DNA from: Mycobacterium simulans | GTDB taxonomy: Bacteria > Actinomycetota > Actinomycetes > Mycobacteriales > Mycobacteriaceae | NCBI RefSeq assembly: GCF_900232995.1 | Contig: NZ_OCVX01000005.1 | Coordinates: forward strand, 332,931 to 365,079 | Length of the DNA stretch: 32,149 nucleotides | Direction: 5' to 3' | In this document: one piece after another, positions 17,736 to 26,081 of the stretch | Layout of the letters: each line of letters opens with the position of its first letter | Position numbering within the stretch: the stretch's first letter is position 1 | Position numbers and translations under genes: made by a program | The notes under the pieces: model-generated | Told to the model about the DNA's origin: nothing | Database searches by the model: none | Seen by the model: only the letters and a program-made list of their open reading frames with translations

Positions 17736-20700
17736 TCAGGACGCCGCCGGTGCGGCCTCCTCCTCGACCAGCGTGTCGGCCAGGTGCTGAGCCAACGCAC
17801 GCGCGGTGTTGTGAGTGGCAATGACCTTGGGGCTTAGCCGTATCCCGGTTTCGGTTTCGAGGTGGGTACGCATCTCGAGCATGCCCAGCGAGTCCAGCCC
17901 GTACTCGATGAAGGGGCGGTCGGCGTCGACCGTGCGACGCAGGATCACGCTGGCCTGCTCAACGATCAGCCGCCGCATCCGGGCGGGCCATTCGTCTTGT
18001 GGCAGTGCGAGCAGCTCGGCACGGAACTTGCTTGGGCCCCTTGTGCTTTGCCCGGTCGATTCGAACATCGCACCCCACGGGCTGCGCCGGACGAGATCGG
18101 CGAGCCAGGGCGCGCCGAGGATCGGAATGTAACCGGTGTACGTGCGGTCATGGCGCAGCAATGTCTCGAAGGCGTACGCACCTTCGTCGGGACTGATCAT
18201 GATCTCGCCACCCTCGGCCAAGAACGTCGCGCGGCCGACCTCTCCCCACGCGCCCCACGCGATCGCACTGGCCGGCAGGCCTTGCGCGCGACGCCAGTGG
18301 GCGAAGGCGTCGACCCAGCTGTTGGCCGCGGCGTAGGCGCCCTGACCGGGCGAGCCCAGCAGGGCTGCTCCCGAGGAGAACAAGCAGAACCAATCCAGCG
18401 GTTGTTCGCTGGTAGCGCGGTGCAGATTCCAGGATCCGTAAACCTTTGGCGCCCAGTCCCGGTCGATGAGCTCGTCGGTGATGTTGGTCAGCGTGGCGTC
18501 CTCAACCACAGCCGCCGCGTGCAGCACGCCCCGTACTGGAAGCCCGGTGGCAGTTGCCGCGCTCACCAGACGCTGCGCGGTGTCGGGTTCGGCGATGTTG
18601 CCGCACTCCACCACGATGTCGGCTCCGGCCTTGCGGAGGCGCTCAATCGCCTGGCGCGCCTTGGGATTCGGCTGGGAGCGCGCGGTCAGTACAATCCGAC
18701 CGCAGCCTGCCCCTGCCAGCTTCGAGGCGAAGAACAGTCCCAGCCCGCCCAAGCCACCGGTGATGATGTAGGCGCCGTCGCTGCGGAAGGCCGGCGCCTG
18801 CTCCGGCGGCACCACCACGCTGGTGCGCCCGCTGCGCGGCATGTCGAGCAAGAGCTTGCCGGTGTGCTCGGCGTTGCTCATGGCCCGGATCGCGTTGGCC
18901 GCGTGGGCCAGCGGATAGTGGGTGCACTCCGGTGCGGCCAGGACACCGTCAGCGGTGAGCTTGAACACCGTGGTGAGCAACTCGCGGACCCGGTCGGGCT
19001 GCACGACGGACATCAGCGCCAGATCGACGTAATAGAACGTGAGGCCGCGGCGGAACGGATACAGCCCCAGCCGCGTATTGCCATACACGTCGGCTTTGCC
19101 GATCTCGACGAACCGCCCACCGAAGGCCAGCAGCTCCAGTCCGGCGCGTTGCGCGGCACCGGTCAACGAGTTCAGCACGATATCCACGCCGTAGCCGTCG
19201 GTGTCGCGTCGGATCAGCTCAGCGAACTCGACGCTGCGCGAGTCGTAGATGTGCTCAATGCCCATGTCGCGCAGCAGTTCCCGCTTCTGCGGGTTGCCAG
19301 CCGTCGCGAATATCTGCGCTCCGACGTGGCGCGCAATGGCGATGGCCGCCTGCCCCACGCCGCCGGTTGCGGAGTGAATCAGCACCTTGTCACCGGCCTT
19401 GATGCCGGCCAGGTCGTGCAGGCCGTACCACGCGGTGGCGTGTGCGGTGGCAGCCGCGATCGCCTGGTCATCGGACAAGCCGGGCGGCAGCGTGACGGCA
19501 AGGTTGGCGTCACAGGTGAGGTAGGTTCGCCAGCAGCCGCCTTCGGAAAATCCGCCAACCCGGTCGCCAACCTGATGGCCGGTGACGCCTTCCCCGACCC
19601 CGGTCACGACACCCACGAAGTCCATACCTAACTGCGGTTGGCGGTCGTCGATGACGGGGAATCGGCCGAACGCGATGAGAACATCGGCGAAATTGATCGT
19701 GGACATGGTCACCGCGACCTCGATCTGCCCGGGTCCGGGCGGAACGCGGTCACACCCAACGAGTTCCAGCGTTTGCAGGTCACCCGGGGTGCGGATCTGC
19801 ATCCGCATGCTGTCGCGTTCGTGATCGGCGATGGCGGTGTGCCGCTCGTCGTGGCTCAGCGGGCTCGGGCTCAAGCGGGCCACGTACCACTCGCCGTTGC
19901 GCCAGGCGGTCTCGTCCTCCTCTGATCCGCCGAGCAGTTGCTGGGCCACCTGTTCGGCCTGCGTGTGCTCGTCCACGTCGACATGGGTGGTGCGCAACAG
20001 CGGATGTTCACTGCCGATCACCCGCAGTAGGCCGCGCAGCCCGGCGTGCTCCAAGTTGAGCTCGTCTTCCGGCCGCACTAGCTGGGCTTGCCTGGTCACG
20101 ACGAACAGCCGCGGAAGTTCGCCCTCCAGCTCGGCCAGTTCGCGGGTGATCCGAACCAGATGCCGCACCTGCTCACGGCCTTGCAGCAAAGTCTGCTCGT
20201 CCGGATAGCCGACGCCTGGCCCACAGAGGATCACCACTCCGTCAACCGGGCGCGTACGCAACTGACTGTGCAGCCGTTCCACGTTGGTCGCGGGCTCGGC
20301 ATCTCTCGACAACTGCAGGATGTTGCATTCGATGCCATGGGGGCCATGGGCTTTCAATGCATCCGTCAACGTGGTTGCCAACATGTCCGTGGCGTCGGAG
20401 GTGTCGATCAGCAACCATGATCCGGCCTCGGCGTGCGCGGTGTCGGGCAGCGGTCGCTGCTGCCAGGCCAGCGTCAGTAGCCGCTCCCGCAGCAACCGAT
20501 CACGCTCACCGCTTTCCGAGGTTCCGGTGCCCATGCGCAGCCCACGCACGGTCAGTAGCACCGCCCCGTGCTCGTCCAGCAGGTCGATATCGGCCTCGCC
20601 GCCGGTCGCGTCAGCTCTGATCACCCGCGTGTAGCAGTAATGGGTATTACGGGTAGGTCCGTAGGCACGCAGCCGGCGAACCCCCAATGGCAACAGCAGG

Positions 20701-23700
20701 CCGCCCCCGCCGCTGGCTTGCACGCCCGCGGCGACGGATTGGAAACAGGCGTCCAGCAGCGCCGGGTGCACGTGGTAGGCGGCCTGCTGGAAGCGGATCG
20801 AAGCGGGCAGCGCAACCTCGGCCAGCACGGTGCTGCCCGCAGTCTCCGCGGTACGTGCTGTGGCCAGACCACTGAACGCAGCGCCGTGCTGAACACCGCG
20901 CTCGACGAACGATTCCCGCAACTCGGACCCGTTCACACAGCACGGATGCGCCGCCAGCAGAGCGGCGATGTCGTAGGAAGGTGGCGGCGAATCATCCTCT
21001 GCCGCCTGCAGCGCCGCCGAGGCATGCCGCGTGTTTTCGCCGTCCTGGTTCGACTCCACCGCGAAGCTCACGACCCCCGGCGCATCCACCGACGCGACGG
21101 CGTCGATCGGGGTTTCTTCGTCGAGCAACAGCATCTGCTCAAAGGCGATGTCGCCGACCTCGCATGCCTCGCCGAAGACCGTCTCGGCCGCGGCCAGCGC
21201 CATCTCGCAGTAGGCAGCCCCGGGTAGGGCGGCCACGTTGTGCACCTGATGATCACTGAGCCACGACAATGTCGAGGTTCCGACATCGGTCTGCCAAATG
21301 TGGCGCTCCGGTTCCTCGTTCAGCCGCACATGGGAACCCAACAGCGGATGCACGGTGATGGTGCAGGCGCCCTGCGCCTTCTGCTCTTGACCGTCTCCTT
21401 CGAGGAACAGGCGACGGTGGCTCCACGCCGGCAGCGGCGCGTCCACCAGCCGGCCCGCGGGATAGAGGACCGAAAAGTCCACGGCGGCACCGGCGCTGTG
21501 CAGATCCGTCAGTAAGCCGCGCAGCCCTTGTGGCAGCGGCTGCTCACGCCGCATGCCGGCCAGGGCGGCGACCGACATGTCGAGGCTGCGGGCGGTCTGC
21601 TCGACGGCGTGGGTGAGCAGCGGGTGTGGGGACATCTCGGCGAAGACCCGGTAGCCGTCCTCCAGCGCCGCCTGCACAGCCGCCGCGAATTGCACAGTGT
21701 TGCGCAGATTGTCCACCCAGTAGCGGCCGTCGCAGACTGGCCGCTCGCGCGGGTCGAACAGGGTCGCCGAGTAGTACGGCACCTTGGGTGCCGTTGGCGT
21801 TATGTCGGCCAGTGCCGCGGCCAACTCGTCAAGGATTGGGTCGACTTGAGGCGAATGCGATGCCACGTCGACGGCCACCTCGCGCGCCATCACGTCACGC
21901 TGCTCCCACCGTGCGACAAGATCGCGCACCGTCTCGGTGGCGCCACCGATCACCGTCGAGGACGGCGAGGCCACGACCGAGACTGCGACATCGTCGATAC
22001 CGCGGGCCATGAGCTCCGAATTCACTTGCTTGGCGGGCAATTCCACCGATGCCATGGCACCGGCACCGGCGATGCGGGTCATCAACGTCGAACGGCGACA
22101 GATGACGCGCGTCCCGTCTTCCAGCGATAGCGCCCCCGCGACAACGGCCGCGGCCGACTCGCCGAGCGAGTGTCCGATGACCGCGCCGGGCCGTACACCG
22201 TAGGACTGCTCCATGGTTGCGGCCAGCGCAACCTGGATCGCGAATAGGGTCGGCTGCACCTTGTCGATCCCGGTCACGGTCTGGGGCGCGGTCATGGCCT
22301 CGGTCACCGAGAAGCCAGATTCTCCGGCGATCACCGGCTCCACCGCCGCGACGGTCGCGGCGAACACCGGCTCGGTTTCGAGCAGTTCAGCGCCCATTGC
22401 GGCCCACTGCGACCCCTGCCCGGAGAACACCCACACCGGTCCCCGATCGCCCTGACCCACTGCGGCCTCATAGGGGAGATCACCGTCGGCCAGCTCCTGC
22501 AATCCCTTGGTCAGTTCCGGCAGGCCGGCGGCCACCACCGTGGTACGCACTGGCCGGTGGGCGCGCCGTCGCGCGAGCGTGTAGGCCAGATCCGTAAGCG
22601 GCACGTCACGGGCCTCCACCCACTCGGCGAGCCGGCGTGCCGTCTGCCGGAGCCCGTCGGCCGAGGTGGACGACAACGCGAACACCAACGGGCCCTCAGA
22701 TTGGGCGGGCGCTTCCGCGGGCGGTTGTGCGACGGCGTCCTCGGGCGCCGCCTCGAGGATGGCGTGCACGTTGGTCCCCGACATTCCGAACGAAGACACC
22801 GCGGCCCTTCTCGGTGCGCGCTCGTCGGTGGTCGACCATTCGGTAACCGCTTGCGGCACAAAAAGTCCCGTTTCGATCTCAGCGAGTTCATCGGGCAGCC
22901 GGTTGAAGTGCAGCATCGGTGGGACCACTCCGTGCCGCAACGACAGGATCGTCTTGATCAGCCCCACCGCCCCCGCCGCGGATTCGTTGTGGCCCATGTT
23001 GCTCTTGAACGATCCGACCGCGCAGCGGTTACCTGCGGTGCCATACACCTGCGCCAGGCCGCGGTACTCGATCGGATCACCGACGGGGGTGCCGGTGCCG
23101 TGCGCCTCCACCGCACCGACCGTTTCGGGGTCTACGCCCGCCGCCGCCAGCGCCGCACGGTAGACGGCGACCTGCGCCTTCTCCGACGGCATCGTGATCG
23201 TCTCCGAGCGACCGTCCTGATTGCTGGCGGTGCCGCGAATCACGGCGAGGATCTGGTTACCGTCGGCCAGCGCATCCGGCAGTCGCTTGAGCAACACCAT
23301 CGCGCAGCCCTCGGAACGCACGAACCCGTCCGCCCCGGCGTCAAAGGTGTGGCAGCGACCGGTCGGGGAAAGCATGCCCTGCGCGGACGCTGCCACACTG
23401 CCGTCCGGCTCCAACAGCACCGCACAGCCGCCGGCCAACGCGAGGTCGCTCTCGCCCTCGTGCAGGCTGCGGCAGGCCAGGTGCACCGCCATCAGCCCCG
23501 ACGAACACGCGGTGTCGAACGTCATCGCCGGACCGTGCAGGCCCAGAGTGTGGGCGATCCGGCCGGACGCCACGCTGTTGTTCAGGCCGGTGACCGCGTA
23601 GGGGCCCGCCAAACCGCCCGCACCCTTGGTGAGCACTAAGTAATCCTCGTGCGTCAACCCGGTAAACACGGCCGTGGCGGACCCGGCCAACGACGCGGGA

Positions 23701-24035
23701 TCCAGACCGGCTTGCTCGATCGCCTCCCACGAGGTCTCGAGCAGCAATCGGTGCTGCGGATCGATGGAGATCGCTTCCCGGTCGCTGATCCCAAAAAACT
23801 CTGGATCGAAGCCCGCGACGTCGTCGAGAAACCCGCCCCACCTAGACACCGACCGTCCGGGAACCCCCGGCTCGGGGTCGTAGTAGTTGTCGGCATCCCA
23901 GCGGTCCGGTGGAATCTCGGTCACCAGATCGTCCCCGCGCAGCAGTGACTCCCACAACAAGTCGGGCGAGTCGATCCCACCGGGAAGCCGACATCCCATT
24001 CCGATGACCGCAATGGGAGTCACACGTGTTTCCAT
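17736..24035 (-). CDS. mas: Mycocerosic acid synthase (iterative type I PKS/FAS, KS-AT-DH-ER-KR-ACP)
   Basis: The product has 2099 residues (about 2111 in M. tuberculosis). Mas iteratively extends fatty acids with methylmalonyl-CoA to mycocerosates, the acyl chains of DIM and phenolic glycolipid. KS about 1-425 with Cys177, His312 and His349. AT about 510-830 with the GHSLGE Ser near 621 and a methylmalonyl-type VASH near 726. DH about 895-1160 with His near 928 and Asp near 1093. ER about 1400-1730 with intact INFADVLIAFG near 1448 and SATGGVG near 1553. KR about 1745-1930 with TGGLGGLG. ACP with Ser2049 in GLDSL. The start (METRVTPIAV) agrees with the homologue, and GACGAGG lies upstream. 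It runs opposite to the pps operon and diverges from fadD28, whose product supplies its starter acids. Its first codons and leader recur at lppX. Confidence 0.97.
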   Translation of the reverse strand: METRVTPIAVIGMGCRLPGGIDSPDLLWESLLRGDDLVTEIPPDRWDADNYYDPEPGVPGRSVSRWGGFLDDVAGFDPEFFGISDREAISIDPQHRLLLETSWEAIEQAGLDPASLAGSATAVFTGLTHEDYLVLTKGAGGLAGPYAVTGLNNSVASGRIAHTLGLHGPAMTFDTACSSGLMAVHLACRSLHEGESDLALAGGCAVLLEPDGSVAASAQGMLSPTGRCHTFDAGADGFVRSEGCAMVLLKRLPDALADGNQILAVIRGTASNQDGRSETITMPSEKAQVAVYRAALAAAGVDPETVGAVEAHGTGTPVGDPIEYRGLAQVYGTAGNRCAVGSFKSNMGHNESAAGAVGLIKTILSLRHGVVPPMLHFNRLPDELAEIETGLFVPQAVTEWSTTDERAPRRAAVSSFGMSGTNVHAILEAAPEDAVAQPPAEAPAQSEGPLVFALSSTSADGLRQTARRLAEWVEARDVPLTDLAYTLARRRAHRPVRTTVVAAGLPELTKGLQELADGDLPYEAAVGQGDRGPVWVFSGQGSQWAAMGAELLETEPVFAATVAAVEPVIAGESGFSVTEAMTAPQTVTGIDKVQPTLFAIQVALAATMEQSYGVRPGAVIGHSLGESAAAVVAGALSLEDGTRVICRRSTLMTRIAGAGAMASVELPAKQVNSELMARGIDDVAVSVVASPSSTVIGGATETVRDLVARWEQRDVMAREVAVDVASHSPQVDPILDELAAALADITPTAPKVPYYSATLFDPRERPVCDGRYWVDNLRNTVQFAAAVQAALEDGYRVFAEMSPHPLLTHAVEQTARSLDMSVAALAGMRREQPLPQGLRGLLTDLHSAGAAVDFSVLYPAGRLVDAPLPAWSHRRLFLEGDGQEQKAQGACTITVHPLLGSHVRLNEEPERHIWQTDVGTSTLSWLSDHQVHNVAALPGAAYCEMALAAAETVFGEACEVGDIAFEQMLLLDEETPIDAVASVDAPGVVSFAVESNQDGENTRHASAALQAAEDDSPPPSYDIAALLAAHPCCVNGSELRESFVERGVQHGAAFSGLATARTAETAGSTVLAEVALPASIRFQQAAYHVHPALLDACFQSVAAGVQASGGGGLLLPLGVRRLRAYGPTRNTHYCYTRVIRADATGGEADIDLLDEHGAVLLTVRGLRMGTGTSESGERDRLLRERLLTLAWQQRPLPDTAHAEAGSWLLIDTSDATDMLATTLTDALKAHGPHGIECNILQLSRDAEPATNVERLHSQLRTRPVDGVVILCGPGVGYPDEQTLLQGREQVRHLVRITRELAELEGELPRLFVVTRQAQLVRPEDELNLEHAGLRGLLRVIGSEHPLLRTTHVDVDEHTQAEQVAQQLLGGSEEDETAWRNGEWYVARLSPSPLSHDERHTAIADHERDSMRMQIRTPGDLQTLELVGCDRVPPGPGQIEVAVTMSTINFADVLIAFGRFPVIDDRQPQLGMDFVGVVTGVGEGVTGHQVGDRVGGFSEGGCWRTYLTCDANLAVTLPPGLSDDQAIAAATAHATAWYGLHDLAGIKAGDKVLIHSATGGVGQAAIAIARHVGAQIFATAGNPQKRELLRDMGIEHIYDSRSVEFAELIRRDTDGYGVDIVLNSLTGAAQRAGLELLAFGGRFVEIGKADVYGNTRLGLYPFRRGLTFYYVDLALMSVVQPDRVRELLTTVFKLTADGVLAAPECTHYPLAHAANAIRAMSNAEHTGKLLLDMPRSGRTSVVVPPEQAPAFRSDGAYIITGGLGGLGLFFASKLAGAGCGRIVLTARSQPNPKARQAIERLRKAGADIVVECGNIAEPDTAQRLVSAATATGLPVRGVLHAAAVVEDATLTNITDELIDRDWAPKVYGSWNLHRATSEQPLDWFCLFSSGAALLGSPGQGAYAAANSWVDAFAHWRRAQGLPASAIAWGAWGEVGRATFLAEGGEIMISPDEGAYAFETLLRHDRTYTGYIPILGAPWLADLVRRSPWGAMFESTGQSTRGPSKFRAELLALPQDEWPARMRRLIVEQASVILRRTVDADRPFIEYGLDSLGMLEMRTHLETETGIRLSPKVIATHNTARALAQHLADTLVEEEAAPAAS

Positions 24036-24055
24036 CGCTTTACAACCTCGTCTCA
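23990..24055 (-). repeat. Mas 5'-end copy of a 66-base repeat shared with lppX
   Basis: This block covers the end of the mas leader and its first 15 codons. Without gaps it matches 31247-31312 at 55 of 66 positions by hand count, including 21 identical bases in a row (23996-24016 and 31253-31273). Confidence 0.85.
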
Positions 24056-24132
24056 GCTCAACCAGTGTTACCCGACCACATCATTTTTTGATACGGGCAA
24101 GGGAATGGCGTAGGCCGCTCTCAGAACCCCCA

Positions 24133-24150
24133 ACCCGAGCTGACTCGGGT
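24133..24150 (-). other. Hairpin in the mas 5' leader
   Basis: A 7-bp perfect stem (ACCCGAG/CTCGGGT) with a 4-base loop lies in the predicted untranslated leader of mas. No T-run follows it in the mas direction, so it is more likely a leader structure than a terminator. Any regulatory effect is unproven. Confidence 0.4.
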
Positions 24151-24181
24151 CTCGATACCATAGGCAGGTCTCGGAGATCCA

Positions 24182-24187
24182 AGCTTA
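24182..24187 (-). promoter_or_regulatory. Candidate mas -10 hexamer TAAGCT
   Basis: Read on the minus strand, TAAGCT fits the mycobacterial TANNNT -10 consensus. The 13-base block that contains it (24179-24191) is repeated exactly at 31328-31340 in front of lppX, which also carries a copy of the mas leader end. That repetition supports a real promoter element. No good -35 is visible. Confidence 0.5.
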
Positions 24188-24253
24188 GACGTCGAACTGG
24201 GAAGCCGAGGGCAAAGAAGCGAATTCCCAGGTTGTGGACAGGTTGGTTGCGGC

Positions 24254-24311
24254 CGAGCAGACACAGAATCGCACGGTCAGGGGCTCGTGGGTGCGATTCT
24301 GTGTCTGCTCG
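24254..24311. repeat. Perfect 21-bp inverted repeat with 16-base spacer
   Basis: The left arm 24254-24274 and the right arm 24291-24311 are exact reverse complements over 21 bases; the spacer is 24275-24290. It ends 27 bases before the fadD28 start codon and overlaps the expected -35 region of that gene. As RNA it would form a very stable stem in either direction. From memory, hairpins of this type (arms ending in TCTGCTCG) recur in mycobacterial intergenic DNA, which would make it a dispersed REP-like element rather than a site specific to this locus. Confidence 0.85.
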
Positions 24312-24325
24312 CGCAACGACGCCGG

Positions 24326-24339
24326 TAACGTCGTGCCCA
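24326..24339 (+). promoter_or_regulatory. Candidate fadD28 -10 element for leaderless transcription
   Basis: TAACGT at 24326-24331 fits TANNNT and is followed by exactly 7 bases and then the ATG at 24339, so the transcript would start at or next to the start codon. No ribosome site precedes this ATG, which fits leaderless translation, common in mycobacteria. The same arrangement (hexamer, 7 bases, ATG) occurs at 28787-28800. A short dyad ACGACG/CGTCGT (24316-24321 and 24329-24334) overlaps the hexamer. Confidence 0.5.
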
Positions 24340-26081
24340 TGAGTGTGCGTTCCATTCCCGCTGTGCTGCGCGATTGGGCCCGTCTGCAGCCCAACGACAC
24401 AGCGATCACATTTGTCGATTACGAGCAGGACTGGGATGGTGCTGCGCTCAAGCTGACGTGGTCGCAGCTGTATCGGCGCACGCTCAACGTCGCACGGGAG
24501 CTAAGTGGTTGCGGTTCCCAGGGTGATCGCGCGGTGATCTTGGCTCCGCAGGGACTCGACTACATCGTCGCCTTTCTGGGCGCGTTGCAGGCCGGTTTTA
24601 TCGCTGTCCCGCTTTCGGTGCCGCAGGGTGGTGCTACCGACGAACGGGTGGATTCGGTGCTGCGCGATGCGTCGCCCGTTGCCGTTCTCACCACATCTTC
24701 TGTCGTAGGCGATGTCGCCCAGCATGTTACGGCGCAGTCGAGGAATTCTGTTTCCTCGATCATCGAGGTTGATTCGCTAGATCTGGACTCCCCCAATGGA
24801 TCTGGTGGCGGCGATGGAACTTACCCGCCCATCGCATACTTGCAATACACGTCCGGATCGACTCGTACGCCCGCCGGCGTGATGATGTCTCACCAGAATC
24901 TGCGGGCCAATTTCGAACAGCTGATGTCTGGCTACTTTGCCGAGACCGACGGGATCCCCCCGCCGGATGTCACGCTCGTATCGTGGCTGCCGTTCTTCCA
25001 CGACATGGGTTTGGTTCTGGGCGTTTGCGCACCGATTCTGGGTGGGTATCCTGCCGTGCTCACCAGCCCGGTATCGTTCCTTCAGCGTCCAGCCCGATGG
25101 ATGCACTTGTTGGCCAACAATTCTCAACCCTTTTCGGCGGCACCAAACTTCGCCTTTGAGCTGGCAGCCAAAAAAGCATCGGACGCCGACATGGCCGGAC
25201 TTGACCTTGGCTGTGTAAACACCATCCTCAGCGGTAGCGAGCGGGTACAGCCCGCAACGATCAAGCGCTTCGCCGACCGCTTTGCGCGCTTCAATCTGCA
25301 AGACAACGTGATCCGGCCCTCGTACGGGCTCGCGGAAGCAACGGTGTACGTGGCGACCAGTAGGCCGGGCCAACCACCAAAACTCCTCGACTTCGAAACA
25401 GAGAAATTGTCCGACGGCGAAGCCAAGCGGTGCGCAACCGGTGGCGGCACATCGTTGGTCAGCTACCTGGTGCCGCAATCGCCGATCGTGCGCATCGTCG
25501 ATCCAGACACCTCGATCGAGCGCCCCGAGGGAATGGTCGGGGAAATCTGGGTGCACGGCAACAACGTCGCCGCCGGATATTGGCAGCGACCCGACGAAAG
25601 TGAGCGCACGTTCGGCGCGAAGCTTGTCACCCCGTCCGACGGCACGCCCGAAGGTCCGTGGCTGCGAACGGGAGACTCGGGTTTCGTCGCCGGCGGTGAG
25701 TTGTTCATCATCGGCCGGATCAAGGATCTCCTGATCGTCTATGGGCGCAACCACTCTCCCGACGACATCGAGGCGACGATCCAGGAGATCACCCGGGGCC
25801 GCTGCGCGGCGATATCGGTTCCGGGTGATCGCAGCACCGAAAAGCTGGTCGCCATCATCGAATTCAAGAAGCGCGAGGATTCCGACGAGGACTCGGTCGA
25901 CCGGATGGGCGCCATCAAGCGCGAAGTCACCTCGGCGTTATCAAGTTCGCACGGTCTTCGCGTCGCGGATCTGGTTCTCGTGCCGCCCGGCGCGATTCCC
26001 ATCACCACAAGCGGCAAGGTCAGGCGGGGGGCGTGTGTCGAGCAGTATCGGCAGGATCAGTTCGCCCGCTTGGACGTTTAA
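24339..26081 (+). CDS. fadD28: Long-chain fatty acyl-AMP ligase FadD28
   Basis: The product has 580 residues, the same length as M. tuberculosis FadD28. It belongs to the adenylate-forming fatty acyl-AMP ligases that activate fatty acids with ATP and load them on partner synthases; FadD28 serves Mas. Visible motifs: phosphate-binding loop TSGSTRTPAG at 171-180; SYGLAEATVYVAT near 350 (adenine pocket); WLRTGDSGFV near 447 (TGD, Asp binding the ribose); and a C-terminal ITTSGKVRRGA with the catalytic Lys near 562. ATG 24339 is chosen because the protein then opens MSVRSIPAVL like its homologue and a -10 lies exactly upstream; GTG 24333 and upstream frames through the inverted repeat are alternatives I consider unlikely. 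The 3' end overlaps or abuts mmpL7. Confidence 0.96.
   Translation: MSVRSIPAVLRDWARLQPNDTAITFVDYEQDWDGAALKLTWSQLYRRTLNVARELSGCGSQGDRAVILAPQGLDYIVAFLGALQAGFIAVPLSVPQGGATDERVDSVLRDASPVAVLTTSSVVGDVAQHVTAQSRNSVSSIIEVDSLDLDSPNGSGGGDGTYPPIAYLQYTSGSTRTPAGVMMSHQNLRANFEQLMSGYFAETDGIPPPDVTLVSWLPFFHDMGLVLGVCAPILGGYPAVLTSPVSFLQRPARWMHLLANNSQPFSAAPNFAFELAAKKASDADMAGLDLGCVNTILSGSERVQPATIKRFADRFARFNLQDNVIRPSYGLAEATVYVATSRPGQPPKLLDFETEKLSDGEAKRCATGGGTSLVSYLVPQSPIVRIVDPDTSIERPEGMVGEIWVHGNNVAAGYWQRPDESERTFGAKLVTPSDGTPEGPWLRTGDSGFVAGGELFIIGRIKDLLIVYGRNHSPDDIEATIQEITRGRCAAISVPGDRSTEKLVAIIEFKKREDSDEDSVDRMGAIKREVTSALSSSHGLRVADLVLVPPGAIPITTSGKVRRGACVEQYRQDQFARLDV

Larger units (their letters stand above)
24036..24338. 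promoter_or_regulatory. Divergent mas-fadD28 control region
   Basis: This 303-base gene-free stretch holds the control signals of two divergent genes. On the minus strand a TAAGCT hexamer (24182-24187) would start a mas transcript near 24175, giving a leader of about 140 bases. That leader contains a hairpin at 24133-24150 (ACCCGAG, loop CTGA, CTCGGGT) and a GACGAGG ribosome site near 24045-24052. On the plus strand lie a perfect 21-bp inverted repeat (24254-24311) and a fadD28 -10 hexamer. I see no credible gene in it; a frame running into fadD28 from 24234 reads through the inverted repeat and is not supported. Confidence 0.7.

Noticed and set aside
24234..24338. N-terminal extension of FadD28 through the 21-bp inverted repeat
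   Set aside because: The extension encodes the hairpin, has no counterpart in FadD28, and a -10 sits exactly upstream of ATG 24339.
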